Shown: positions 1 to 9,904, counted from the first letter of the stretch. The stretch is 64,000 nt of DNA from Lepidostoma basale (GCA_022606425.2 JAHDVF020001374.1:1-64000); one strand, 5' to 3'. The notes: generated from the letters alone by a model not told the origin. Numbers and translations: made by a program.

Positions 1-322
1 AAGTAAAATAAATGCAAATAATGAAAGGGTCATTAAGATGGTTTGGACACATGGAAAGAATGAGTGAAGACAGAATGGTAAAGAAGGTATATGTAAACGA
101 CGTGAACGGAGCTTGAAATATAGGAAGGCCGAGGAAAACGTGGCACGATCAAATCAATCAAATATTAAATGTCGGCCACGTGAGGAGTCGGAGAAATCGA
201 CGTGCGTACATGACAAGATGTATGAATGTAGAGGAAGCGAGAGAAGTATGTCAGGACAGAACAGTGTGGCGTTCCATTCTTTCTGCCTACCCCTCCGGGG
301 AGACGGCGTGATAGTTAGTTAC
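1..322 (+). pseudogene. YPFGE LINE, 3' end (RTE-like reverse transcriptase C-terminus)
   Basis: The frame opening at 21 reads MKGSLRWFGHMERM and runs to SAYPSGETA, with its stop at 309-311 immediately followed by a short TAGTTAGTTA tail. One in-frame TGA near 114 interrupts it, where other copies in the window have AGA. The sequence is the extreme C-terminus of an RTE-like LINE polyprotein, downstream of the RT catalytic domain. The left end lies outside the window, so 5' truncation cannot be assessed. It is non-functional as it stands. Confidence 0.85.
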
Positions 323-437
323 ATTATGGTATTATAAGTTATTTGCCATGTATGTGTATAAATGATGCGAGAGTGGGTGTATTGGTGCAAGCAACTCACA
401 CATCCATTTTGATTTTATGAATCAAGTCATCTCTATA

Positions 438-604
438 TTCATACAGTGTGCTATGAGGTTATATCGATAATATAAATTAGTCTCTTGATACGATATGCCA
501 GATATTTACATAACGAATTGAATAATTTGATCCTGTTTTAACAGGTGTTTTAAACACAGATATTCTTGATTTCAGCCTTTGATATTTTATGCTAACTGTT
601 GAAT
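438..604. repeat. Direct repeat A, copy 1
   Basis: About 165 bp starting TTCATACAGTGTGCTAT and ending TATGCTAACTGTTGAA recurs, with modest divergence and small indels, at 1323-1487. Both copies hold CAGATATTTACATAACGAAT. The two copies directly flank the reverse-transcriptase fragment at 604-1297. I found no third copy in the window. The arrangement fits a tandem duplication later split by a LINE insertion, or long terminal direct repeats of an unrecognised element. Confidence 0.75.
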
Positions 605-1297
605 CAAATCAAATCAAATCAGTTAATTTTTGCAAAAGATATTAAAAACAACAATTATAGTTTAAGGCATCTATTGAGAACAGGTAAAACATAAAAATAT
701 AATACATAATACCAGGAACGTATGAGAGATCGTTCGACATTAGGAATACAAGATACTCTCCAAAGTCAAGAGTATTTGTCTTCTGAACGTACTTTCACGA
801 ATACGAAAGATGTCGATCACCGAAGCGATCATGTTCAGCTGTTTGATTGCTCTCCCCACCGGCATCACCAGAGGCAGGTTGGCTCTGCATGCTGGGAGAT
901 AAAACAGTATGTGCTGACGCTGTCGAAGATAACCATCCGAAAGATAAAGATGGATAGCCTCCAAGATGACGGAATTCTCAAAGAATCCGCTGATAAGTCT
1001 GAAGAAATGGGTAAGTGTGCACCCATCCCTTCTTAGTTGTAAACTATTGGTCCCCAGCATGCCTAAGAGGAATGCAGTGGGATAAAGCCACGTATAGCTA
1101 ACTAACTCTCTCATGTAGAGATATCTCAGAAATCTTTTCTGAACCCTCTCTAACATGAGCGAGTATCTCGCCTCGTGGGGACTCCATATCACCGAACCAC
1201 ACTCGAGCCGGCTCCGGACCAATGAGTTATACAAAATTCGCAAAACAAAGGAATTCCTAAAAACTCTACCAGTTCGGAGAATAAATCTCAACATTTT
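604..1297 (-). pseudogene. Jockey/CR1-like LINE fragment: RT C-terminal region with (TTTGA)n tail
   Basis: The minus frame from 1294 to 740 encodes 184 aa with LVRSRLECGSVIWSP, LERVQKRFLRYLY and LLGMLGTNSLQLRRD. These are typical of the region after the RT palm in Jockey/CR1-type LINE ORF2 proteins. The catalytic YADD/FADD block is missing, so this is a 5'-truncated copy. Downstream on the minus strand is a short 3' region ending in a pentanucleotide tail visible as repeated AATCA at 602-620. The first Met is internal and not a biological start. It lies between the two copies of repeat A. Confidence 0.75.
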
Positions 1298-1322
1298 CAG
1301 TGCAACTCCACATATTCTCTCG

Positions 1323-1487
1323 ATTCATACAGTGTGCTATTAGGTTACACCGATACAATAAATAAGTCTCTAGATCCAATATGCCAGATATTTACATAAC
1401 GAATTGAATAATTTGATCTTGTTTTAACACAGAAATTCTTGATTTCTGCCTTTTGATATTTTATGCTAATTGTTGAAGTTTGGTTAA
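1323..1487. repeat. Direct repeat A, copy 2
   Basis: Same orientation as the copy at 438-604 and clearly homologous over its whole length, from the TTCATACAGTGTGCTAT start to the TATGCTAATTGTTGAA end. It lacks the short insertion after GTTTTAACA that copy 1 carries. The sequence after it, to about 1780, is AT-rich and shows nothing else I can name. Confidence 0.75.
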
Positions 1488-1784
1488 ACAATATTATTAC
1501 TCAAGTAAAAGTATTTACGCAATCAAGTACATATTTATTTGGTGTAAGAAGTCTGAGTTGTTTAATCAACTGAAAATTTTAATTAAAAAAACAGTGTAAT
1601 TACTCTTCATTTATGAGCGTTTTTTCAGTTTCATTTTTTTTCTAAAAAGTTCTCTCTGCCTTGTAATTATTGTCTGCTGTTATACCGTTATTTTTTTTTA
1701 ATTACGATTTTTTTAAAAGAATACAATTATAGCGCTAAAATAGAGATTGACGGGCTACGTTGTTTGCAGATCTGATATCTCTTT

Positions 1785-1978
1785 TTTGGCGTTCTAGGAC
1801 TGCGACCCGAAACCCAAGACGTCCCATACATCGGTGGAGGGACGTCATTAAAGAGACTGCCGCACCGGTTCGACATGGATGCGGGTTGCCAAGGATCGAC
1901 AAACATGGAGGCAGAGGAGGAGGCATACACCTAGAATCGGACGGCTGCGGGCTGATGATGATGGTGATCATACAATTA
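1785..1978 (+). pseudogene. GAT-LINE 3' end (RTE-like), frameshifted
   Basis: The plus strand encodes RNPRRPIHRWRDVIKETA, then after a one-base shift near 1865-1875 MRVAKDRQTWR, ending in a run of Asp codons and GATGATGATG. A 'GRP..RW.D.I...A...W...A.DR..W' tail with a GAT-repeat terminus is the usual C-terminus and 3' end of RTE-clade LINEs. Only about 190 bp survives. Confidence 0.75.
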
Positions 1979-2054
1979 TATTATTATATATTCTAAATAT
2001 GAACATTCGTAAAGATTGACCATATTGTCCCCGTACAAGTTAGTGGTAGAGATC

Positions 2055-2345
2055 ATATTTGTTTTTTTAGAGCTATACAAATTTACAATGAAAAAAAACA
2101 CATTAAAATCATGTAAATGTCTATGATATTGGCTTTATTTGATAGATAATTTTATGCCATTATTGTTTAAATATAATTTTGGGCATATAAACGCGACGGC
2201 TAGCTCGAATGAAGCGCAATCGTGAAGTCCAATTTTCGACACCTTTATTGGTAAAATGGCAAAACGTACTGATTACAAATCAACTTTTAACTGTCAAATT
2301 GACAATCTGTAGAAACAATTTGGCCAGTTTAAGTTTTGCAACTTA
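2055..2345 (-). mobile_element. Non-autonomous mariner-like element (internal deletion)
   Basis: The reverse complement matches both ends of the element at 44484-44998. Shared blocks are the ATGGCATAAAATTATCT region, the GCGCTTCATTCGAGCTA block, TCGAAAATTGGACTT, and the other-end CTACAGATTG..GACAGTT stretch before the transposase start. The transposase-coding part present at 44594-44776 is deleted here. The left terminus retains TTTGTTTTTTTAGAGCTATA, resembling the terminal repeat at 44998. It is a MITE-like relic dependent on a transposase supplied elsewhere. Confidence 0.7.
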
Positions 2346-2469
2346 GAGTTAACTTCCCAAGAGAGGCCAGTCTAACAACAGGAACAGGCGAAAGGTCTGA
2401 AAGGAGAACAATAATAAGAATAAGTTTACGTAAAATAAGAGAATACGCTGTTTTTAAAATGGTTTCATT

Positions 2470-3000
2470 AGACCAATTTCATCATCATCGGCTGTCCCTC
2501 GTGTCCGAGGAAGACTGTCCTTCACGGTTGTGAGTCCGCATGTGACTGAAAAGCCCTATCCTGGACCCACATCTTCTGGGGCATTTGGGGCAGGGGAAGG
2601 CGCTTGTAATGGAGCCGTCACCGTCTCCCAATGGTCTGTCCTTTCTCTTCTTCCTCCTCTCTGCGACGTCGTCTCTGCGCTGTGCTTCAAGGTCTAATTT
2701 TTCTTCTCCAGTCTCAATCTAACGATTGGTCTGCAGCAAGGCGACGCATCTCCTCTTCCACTCCGATCGGTCCTCGGCAACTCTCTTCAACTCCGCATAA
2801 GAGGTGCAGCCCATATCTCGGTAAATCTGGTCTAGGTATTCTTGGCGAGGTCAACCTCTGCCAATCGATCCCTCGACCATATCCCCCAACACATTATGCA
2901 GGAAACATTCGTGTCGCAATACATGACCAATCCATCTTGCGTGCCACTCCGGTACGGTGTTCAACACGTGCCTACTCTCTTCAACTCCAATTAGACCAAT
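2470..3000 (-). pseudogene. GAT-LINE 3' fragment, heavily decayed
   Basis: A CATCATCATC run near 2482 is a (GAT)n tail when read on the minus strand. Upstream of it, minus-strand frames give a basic stretch followed by residues spaced like a decayed C-x2-C...H zinc finger. Several frame breaks occur and no catalytic motif is visible, so the clade assignment is tentative. Sequence around 2780-3000 (TATCTCGGTAAATCTGGTCT) looks like more of the same fragment in reverse. Confidence 0.5.
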
Positions 3001-3400
3001 TCAAAAAGTCTGTAAATGCAGTTACACATTTTTATATTATTAATTAACTTCGGTTTAATTCGGAACTCGGTGTAAATTAATTGAAGTGAATTCTTCGTCT
3101 GCGGTAGGTAAATCGAAGTTGTAAAAGCTAAGTGTTCATTACAAAAGGAAAGCACGTCCTGCAATGTTTAGTCAGAACCGCTCATTCTATACGGTTCCAC
3201 TGGCCATCAGCGGATTTCTTTATGTATGAACTGGTGATAATTGAATTCGTTCAGAGGATTTCTATTCCAATCACGATTTGCGGAACGTTCCCAGATTTCC
3301 CCAAACTGCGTTATACAACACAGAACAGGAATGAGATCATCTCACTCTCAACTTGCTAACGAACAAACAAATGTCCACTCTATAGTAGGTTTCACTTACA
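3001..3400. other. No recognisable feature
   Basis: Apparently single-copy, moderately AT-rich sequence. The open frames here are short and have no motif I recognise. Confidence 0.5.
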
Positions 3401-3404
3401 GCTG

Positions 3405-3470
3405 GTGTTTCTAACACCTGATAATGCCAATATAGGTTGGCAAAACAGTTGTCGTGACAATTTCATAAAA
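3405..3470 (+). ncRNA. HH3 hammerhead-like motif, solo copy
   Basis: CTGATAA at 3418-3424 is followed by a hairpin of GCCAAT and GTTGGC, then AAAACAGTTGTC. This is the HH3 layout of core box, stem II, GAA position, stem III and C17, but G8 is A and G12 is A. The stem III palindrome is also broken by one base. Likely inactive. No inverted partner is present. Confidence 0.5.
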
Positions 3471-3531
3471 ATATATTTTGAAATGTATAATAAAAGTGTT
3501 TCAAAATTCTTCTACTTCACTTTTGATAGAC

Positions 3532-3750
3532 TCAGGAGTCTGTTATTTCAGACGGGTCCTCTTGAGACGCTGAACTCCAGCTTTCTCCCCACCGTTTCGG
3601 GGGTCTTCCTGGTCGGCGTTGTCCGTTTGGCGTTCCATGGAGAGCTATGTATGGTATCCTATTTGAGCTCATTCTTTTTACATGTTGATGCCAGTATCGC
3701 CGTTTTTGACGTCCCCATCTGACGTCTTGTTCCCGTTTGGTATAATTCAC
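3532..3750 (-). pseudogene. RTE-like LINE C-terminal fragment
   Basis: A 72-residue minus frame contains RRPGRPPKRWGESW preceded by YWHQHVKRM. The 'GRPP.RW' motif marks the C-terminal basic region of RTE-like LINE proteins. The frame is open but starts and ends arbitrarily, and neither RT motifs nor a clear 3' tail are present. Family membership is inferred from the one motif. Confidence 0.5.
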
Positions 3751-4396
3751 GTGATAATATAAATGGCGATAGTCTAGCTACCTGTCACATGTCAAAATAA
3801 TCAATTGCTAAAGAAACCTATACCGTAATTGGTTTCAAATAACTTGATGTATACATACATTTGGAAAGCAACGGGAAACTACCACATTAAAAGGCCTGAA
3901 TAAATAGCATCCCAAGAACCAGCAAAGTTGTTAGACTTTACTGCAAACCAATTACCAGGTTTAAAATACATGTTTTTTCAAAAAGATTTACCGAACATTC
4001 CCCTTATATTTTGACATTACAAATGTAGATATGGCAAGCAGGATGCAAGTGTACGAACTCGGAAAAAGATCATATTTGATACATAAATGAATTAATTATA
4101 TTCAAAAACTGTCCGTATTGTTCATTTTTCCCGGAAATATTCCATTTTAAATTTCCTTATGCACTTTTAAAATTTATAAACATATTTCACGCTAGAATAA
4201 TTAGAGCTAATGATATGTACATGTATGAATACTTTTGAATAATGTAAATATTTACTATACTACGAGTGTTATAATAAATATTATATATTTGGTATTCAAT
4301 ATTGTTTTTTCCCAGAAACATTTTGTTGGGGTTTTTCTCTGACAACTTATTTACACACACAGTTATTTCTTGCAATATTTTATAATAAAAATAAGA
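3751..4396. other. No recognisable feature
   Basis: AT-rich sequence with only short chance reading frames and no repeat that I could match elsewhere in the window. Confidence 0.5.
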
Positions 4397-4660
4397 TTAT
4401 ATAGAATGTATAACCTGCATCCTAAGGGATCTTTTGAGAATGTCATGGTTTTGTTTTTTCAACTGAGCTGAGCTGAACTGAGATATCTGGAATTCTTTTA
4501 AGATTCCTTGTAGTTCGTCTTCCGACTCTGCTATCAGTGCAGCATCGTCCGCGTAGCATATGACGCTCACTACACCCTTCCCTATGCAGTATCTCAAGCC
4601 AACTGATGTGACATCTCCTATTATTTCATCCATAATGAGGTTGTGATGAATTTAGCTAAT
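4397..4660 (-). pseudogene. RTE-like reverse transcriptase fragment with YADD box
   Basis: The minus strand encodes NLIMDEIIGDV, then VICYADDAALIAESEDELQ, which is RT block 5 with catalytic Asp-Asp plus the following helix. Only about 55 residues are RT-like; the rest of the frame to 4397 is unrelated flank. A fragment of the preceding RT blocks from a similar element lies at 5655-6045 on the same strand, ending in LNPFLFNLVM. The two could be parts of one element split by later insertions, though they overlap slightly at FNL-M. Confidence 0.75.
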
Positions 4661-5296
4661 CCCAAAGACCTGGAGTGGAGGATTCGTCCTCTCCTGCATC
4701 ACGTCACCAATGTGATTAATCATCCTGGTCCGTTGTTCGTTGGTTGTTTAGTAAGTGGTATAATAAATCGGGTCCTTTAAGTTGCCCGTATGTTAAACTT
4801 ATTGTATTCTGCGTGCAATAAGGAAGGTAATCAATAGTTGGGATACATGTATATTTAGATTCTGCATATGCATAAATACGTATGCATAAATACAAACATA
4901 ATTATGATAGTCGTAAGACAAGTCTGTTTCAATTCCTGAAAATAATAATTCTTAGATATAGACTTAGCTTTCGTCGACAGCTCTGGAAACTGAATTTATT
5001 CTAGTATTTTTAACTCTGTGTATGCTGCGCCCTCATCCCACTTTACTGGTATACAAAATAAAATGAAGTTCTTGATAATCTGAACAACAAAAAAAAAACA
5101 CAACCTGAATTTAATACTAAATTCGACTGCTCGTCCGTTAGGTCAGAAGTCAACTGTCCCGATCCCTGGGCCACCTCGCTCTACTACCCTCTCGGCCAAA
5201 CTCCCTTCACCCCTCTCCGGGTCTACCCTCCCTCGCTCCCTGCGTCTCCTCTGCTTCCATAAATCATCCCCCTCATCTTCAACCACTCAGATCGGT
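4661..5296. other. No recognisable feature
   Basis: Unassigned sequence. A pyrimidine-rich, CT-skewed stretch at about 5155-5275 stands out in composition but has no open frame of note. Confidence 0.45.
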
Positions 5297-5308
5297 GTTA
5301 TATTTTCT

Positions 5309-5595
5309 CACTCACTCACTCACTAACCATCACGTCGTCTCCCCGAAAGGGTAGGCAGAAAGAATGGACTGTCACACTTTTACTGATGCGGCACTCCATC
5401 CTTCTCTTTTCGCCCCGCGGGAGACGCGGTGTGATGGGTTGCGAACCTCATCGCCACCAATTGGCATCTCCCGCGCACACTTCGATTGTCCAACACCCAC
5501 AACATAAATCTAAAACAAATAATATAAAATACAATAATATAAAATACAATGATATAAAATAAAAATAATTGAACACAAAATGTTCTTTTTAGATG
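5309..5595 (-). mobile_element. SINE-Y copy with 12-bp target duplication and changed tail
   Basis: On the minus strand the element runs from an AT-rich 5' part, through a GC-rich core (GATGAGGTTCGCAACCCATC) to the YPFGE-LINE-like end GGGGAGACGACGTGATGG. It is flanked by GTTATATTTTCT at 5297-5308 and 5596-5607. Its tail reads GTTAG and then (TGAG)n instead of the usual (GTTA)n. About 20 bp is missing from the 5' end compared with the 60458-61038 copy. The GGTTCGCAACC stretch resembles a pol III B box; no convincing A box is seen. Confidence 0.85.
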
Positions 5596-5654
5596 GTTAT
5601 ATTTTCTAGTAGATTGAATTCATTTTATATATACCTCAATTTACGTATCTCTCT

Positions 5655-6045
5655 ACGATGGTTCCATACCATCACAAGGTTGAAAAGAAACGGGTTCAAA
5701 CTGTCTCCTTGTCTTATGTCTGTTGCAGTTTTTTTTATGGATTTGGAGATCTACATTCCGTCTGCTCTTATTTTAGTGTTTGTACTTGTATTGAGTTCTT
5801 GTATAGTATTTATGACGTTGTGAGTTTCATTTCTTCCCAATAGAACATCCATTATTTTTTAGAGTCTCACTCGGTCGAATGTCTTAGTCAGGTCCACGAA
5901 ACAAATAAAAGCTTGCTTATTTTACCCGATCGCTTTCTCTTTTATGTCTCTCACATCAGTTGAAAACCTAAATTTCCAGAATCCCTGTTGCTCTTCCCTG
6001 TTGATGATAACTTTCTTCATTTTGTAGATTATGCTACACAAGTAT
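5655..6045 (-). pseudogene. RTE-like reverse transcriptase fragment (RT blocks 1-4)
   Basis: Reading the minus strand: REEQQGFWKFRFS, FICFVDLTKTFDRVRL (the first catalytic Asp block) and TDIRQGDSLNPFLFNLVM (the R-Q-G-x-x-L/S-P block). At least three in-frame stops and one frame shift interrupt it. The next RT block (YADD) is not contiguous but a related one lies at 4397-4660. Confidence 0.7.
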
Positions 6046-6078
6046 GTGGTTATTTAAGTATGTATTATGTTTACTTTA

Positions 6079-6720
6079 GGTAGTATGTTTACAAGAGATG
6101 GGAGAGTGGAGAGGGATATTGAAAGAAGGGTTGGGGCAGGCAACAAAGTGAATGGTGCACTTAAAGTTGTCATCGCAAACAAAAACCTATCCAAAAAAGC
6201 TAGAATGGCAGTGCACAATGGTGTTCTTCTACCGACCCTTATGTATGGAAGCGAAGCATGGAACTGGCAAAGAAAGGATGAAAGTAGAATAAATGCAGTA
6301 GAAATGAGATCTCTTAGACGAATGTGTGGATATTCTGTGTATGATAGAGTGTCGAATGAAAATATAAGAAGTGAATGCGGTGCGAATGATGGTGTCATGA
6401 ACAAAATAATGAAAGGATCATTAAGATGGTTTGGACATATGGAAAGAATGAATGAAGAAAGAATGGTAAAAAAATTATATGTTAATGATGTAAATGGTAC
6501 CAGAAATAGAGGAAGACCGAGGAAAACGTGGCAGGATCAAATAAATCAAATATTGAATGTCGGCCATGTGAGGAGTCAGAGAAATCGACGCGCGTGCATG
6601 ACACGATGTATGAATGTTGAGAAACCGAGAGGAATATGTCAGGAAAGAAAGGTGTGGCAGTCCATTCTTTCTGCCTACCCCTTCGGGGAGGCAGCGTGAT
6701 GGTTAGTTAGTTAGTTAGTT
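6079..6720 (+). mobile_element. YPFGE LINE, young 5'-truncated copy with 14-bp target duplication
   Basis: The flanks share TTATGTTTACTTTA at 6065-6078 and 6721-6734. The insert is open for about 206 codons (6079-6699), reading GSMFTRDGRVERDIERR, AWNWQRKDESRINAVEMR, SLRWFGHMERM, GTRNRGRPRKTW and SAYPFGEAA. The apparent start Met at 6067 lies in the target duplication, not in the element. The RT catalytic core is missing. The stop at 6697-6699 is followed by TGG and the (GTTA)n tail, so there is essentially no 3' UTR. The uninterrupted frame indicates recent insertion. Confidence 0.9.
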
Positions 6721-6734
6721 TTATGTTTACTTTA

Positions 6735-7424
6735 CTAATGTTGATACCGAAATCGATTAGTCCATATCAGCTACATCATCACATCAGCATGGCAACTAAT
6801 TCGTGAACTTCAGAATGATTAATTTGAAAACAGTGAATGTGCAACGTGTTTTTGCCGATGTTAAATATGTATCAATGATCTCCTCGATAAAAACATCCAC
6901 ATTTAATATTCTCGTAACCTTAGAAGTTCACGATTCTGAGCGATGCCAAAAAATGGCGTTCATTAATGCGCTGCTCTCAAGGATAAAGTTTTGATTGTGC
7001 CGAAAGTAATATGACTATTAATAATCGAGATAATGAATTACTCTAATGATTGAGCGATTCCTATGAAACGATCTTAATGTAATAAGCGATGGCTTGAATA
7101 AGACTTATGACCTATTATGGAATCAAAAAATATTGTTCATGTTAATAATTACATAGTTTATCACAAAATGCCGGCGATGTCTTTATTGAATTAGGAAGCT
7201 TAATGTTACACGTTCTAATAGTTGGCTAGATTGATTTGTTCATTAAGAATTGTATAGGTATTCTATTGAAATCAGTTTTAATTAACTAGCTTATTCTTCA
7301 TATTTTGGTTGATGTTTGAACAGGAAGGAGTTTTATCGAACCAAAATAATCCTTGTTTAATCATATATTGTTTTTTTCACAAACTTGCATCTATTTATTA
7401 TTTATAAACTTAATTTTCTTTTTC
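6735..7424. other. No recognisable feature
   Basis: AT-rich, apparently single-copy sequence with no motif I can support. Confidence 0.5.
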
Positions 7425-7605
7425 TTCTTCAGTTTATTATCGTCCACTCCTGGACAAATCCCTCCTTCATTCGCTTCCACGCCACTCTTTCTTGTGCACA
7501 CTGCATCCAGGTCTTTCCAACATGTCTGTTCAGATCATCCTTCCAATGTAGATGCGGTCGCCCTGCACTTCTCTTTGCCATCCATGGTCTCCAAGTCAGC
7601 AGTTC
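7425..7605 (-). pseudogene. GAA-LINE 3' end
   Basis: The minus strand reads TWRPWMAKRSAGRPHLHW, then DDLNRHVGKTWMQCAQERV, AWKRMKEGFVQEW and a stop, followed by a (GAA)n tail near 7430. This is the intact last ~55 codons of an RTE-clade polyprotein. The same family occurs at 16755-17192, 21425-21840 and 61240-61525. Confidence 0.75.
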
Positions 7606-7740
7606 TTAATATTTTAATTATAATTATATATAAAAAATAAACATATATTATTACGATTTTATTATGAATTAAAACACCTTTTTTTCACTTTTGTATTTAT
7701 TTTCTATCGGGGGATCGATATGAACTCCGAGTGAATTATA

Positions 7741-7940
7741 AATAAAACACTTGTTTTTTAACACTTGAGTATTATATTTTTAACGACTTGTTTTGGAAGC
7801 TACAGATGCTTCCATCTACAGGTTTCAATATAAACTATGTTTATTTTGAAACCTGTAGATGGAAGCATCTATAGCTTCGGAAACTAGTCGTTTAAAATAT
7901 AATATTCAAGTGGTAAAAAACAAGTGTTTTATTTATAATT
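7741..7940. repeat. HH4 palindrome: inverted pair of hammerhead-like motifs
   Basis: Two arms of ~85 bp face each other around 7830-7845. In the right arm CTGTAGA (7853-7859) is followed by the hairpin GAAGC..GCTTC, GAA (7880-7882), the self-complementary ACTAGT (7883-7888) and C7889. Bases 7890-7893 (GTTT) pair with AAAC just before the core, giving a 4-bp stem I. The left arm has the same layout on the minus strand with a longer stem II (GGAAGC/GCTTCC) but GAA changed to AAA. Position 6 is T in both arms, so activity is doubtful. Confidence 0.6.
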
Positions 7941-8097
7941 TAATCATGTCCTACCACAAAGTGATTGCCGAAACAATAAATAACATAACTCTGTGTGAGT
8001 TTATATTGTTCTCCCGATAATGAAGGTGTACAGTGTTTTAATTTATAAAAAAAACGTCGTTACGGAATTCCACATTATTAACGCTTTAAGTTTATCT

Positions 8098-8262
8098 AAT
8101 ATATTATTATTATTTTGTTGAAGCTCTTTTTATCATTATAGAGTGAGCCAAATCGATAAAAAGGGCAGAGCTTTTATATTCATTCTCATGACATGTGATT
8201 ATAAGCAAATCTATCACCATTTTCTATTGTCACGTAAATTCTACACCAGACTTAATACAGTT
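8098..8262 (-). mobile_element. tSINE, partial copy
   Basis: Minus strand matches the body of the tRNA-headed SINE (GTGTAGAATT..ACGTGACAATA, then GTGATAGATTTGC..CATGTCATGAGAAT). The tRNA-like head is missing. The distal part, with ATTATTATTATTTTGTTGAA on the plus strand, is shared with the copy ending at 55465, marking a second tSINE subfamily. Confidence 0.65.
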
Positions 8263-8344
8263 TTTATTTAAAAGCATAGAATTTAATACCGAATGAATAA
8301 TAAAATAAATGATGTATATCAGATGATTGCACCCTTCGTAAATA

Positions 8345-8860
8345 TAAACAAGGGTTACTAAAATAGTTTGAACAAATTGAACGAATAGATGATGGAATGA
8401 TGGTTAAAAAGTTGCGTTCACGCAATGAGTGAAAAAATAAGTAGAGAAATGTCGAGGAACACATGTCACGACTAATTTAACTTATCACTTAAATGTAGCC
8501 ACGTTCGTGGGTCGGAAAATCGACTGGCATATGCCACTATATATATGAATGTAAATATTATCAAATGATATTACTGAAAACTATTAACGGAAGTGCATTT
8601 TAAATAATAATTAAACAAAATCATGTTTTTAACTACTTCCACTTTTATCTCTATTTCGACAGCGTCGTAGAACCAGTCTGTTGATGCCAGTGATCCTGGC
8701 AAAACCGGTTGCTGTCGAAATAAAGACCAAAGTGGAAGTAGTAAAACGTTGTTTTATTTAATTATTATGAATGTAAATAAAAGTATTTAGAGATAAAACA
8801 GTGTGTTGGTCCAATTTTTCTACCTATGGGGAGAATGTATGTCTTAAGTATAATACATAA
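8345..8860 (+). pseudogene. Old YPFGE-type LINE fragment split by an HH1 insertion
   Basis: Degraded but recognisable landmarks occur in order: GATGGTTAAAAAGTT, GTCGAGGAACACATGTCACGAC, AAATGTAGCCACGTTCGTGG and TATGAATGTAAAT. After the HH1 insert at 8558-8765 they resume with CAGTGTGTTGGTCCAAT and CTACCTATGGGGAGA. No frame is open. The fragment therefore predates the HH1 insertion. Confidence 0.65.
8544..8779 (+). repeat. HH1 palindrome with 14-bp target duplication
   Basis: TATGAATGTAAATA occurs at 8544-8557 and 8766-8779. Between them are the asymmetric HH1 end (TTACTGAAA..GGAAGTGCATTTTAAA), then inverted arms with ACTACTTCCACTTTT and its complement. The right arm holds CTGTTGA at 8678-8684, the hairpin GCCAG/CTGGC and AAAACCGGTT, a degenerate hammerhead-like motif. 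Confidence 0.8.
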
Positions 8861-8934
8861 TTTAGAAGTGGTGAAATAAATGGAAGAATTTATTTAATAA
8901 ATATTATAATGATATGGGTAATTTTTTAAAATAT

Positions 8935-9345
8935 GATAATGCGACGGTATTATACTTTTGATAGAGTAAGGCGAAACATGTCATTCTTATAAAATATAAT
9001 AAGTTATAGAAAACTGACGTTTTCGTTTGTACAAATATTTAATATGGAGTTTTACATCATCGTTCAAAAAAAAATGTTGTCATCAATATTAAATATTTTG
9101 TATAAATTTATTGTTTTATGAACAAGAGGTAAAACTCTATATTTAATCATTAATACGAATGCAAATGCCTGATTTCTAAAAGTTTTATTATATTTTATCT
9201 GAATGACATGTTTCGCTTATCTAAGGCATTTGATAATGCCTTAGATAGGCGAAATATGTCATTAACATAAAATATTAAAAAATACTTAAAAACAAACGTT
9301 TTCATTCGTATTAATTATGAATAAAGTTTCATTTTATCATTTAAA
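8935..9345. repeat. HH2 repeat cluster (three arms)
   Basis: HH2 arms are recognised by GGCGAAACATGTCATT, then ATAAAATATAATAAA, then GACGTTTTCATTCGTATTAA and a TTTACATCATCGTTCAA end. One arm lies at 8960-9075 (plus). An inverted pair sits around 9225-9250, with TTGATAATGCCTTAGATAGG preceding GCGAAATATGTC. C3 and G8 of the hammerhead core are substituted. Confidence 0.65.
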
Positions 9346-9774
9346 AAACAACAACTAATTATTTTTATTATTGATAAAGAACATCACGAATCGGTTGTCT
9401 CGCAAATAATCCTATAATTTGTACGCTATATCTACACACATTTTTTTTAATGATTTATTAAATGATTTGACATTAGAAACGAAAAGTCATTTTAGAAAGA
9501 TAATAAGTAATTTATAAGAAATAATTTGGGATAATATTTTTAGCTACTGGTAGATTATAGGAAAAGCTGTCGCGTGTCGACCCTATAACGGAAGCAGATG
9601 TCAACTTCATACAGTCGTTGAATGAAATCGAATTTATTTTGCTTACTGACCTTCAGCTACTAGACATTTGGGGACTAAGAAGTAAGGGTATATCTTCGTA
9701 CTAAAAATTAACCTTTACCTATTTGCGCAGCCTAATCAAGTTGTGTATTAATAAAAGGAACGAAAATCATTCAT

Positions 9775-9850
9775 ACTTTGCGTTAAATGCCTTAACAAGG
9801 CGACATACGAGTATGTCATTCACATAAAATGTAATGAAAATTCAAATTTA
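9775..9850 (+). repeat. HH2 fragment
   Basis: AATGCCTTAACAAGGCGACATACGAGTATGTCATTCACATAAAATGT is a diverged HH2 arm with an insertion inside the GAAACATGTC site (shown here only by position). Sequence from 9346 to 9775 is otherwise unassigned. Confidence 0.45.
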
Positions 9851-9904
9851 TTAATAAATAAATTTTTAAATGTTTAAATGAAAAAACTTTGTTATGAATA
9901 TCAA

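Noticed and set aside
6067..6078. Met at 6067 as the start of the 210-aa LINE protein
   Set aside because: It lies in the target duplication; the element begins at 6079, inside the ancestral RT-thumb coding region.
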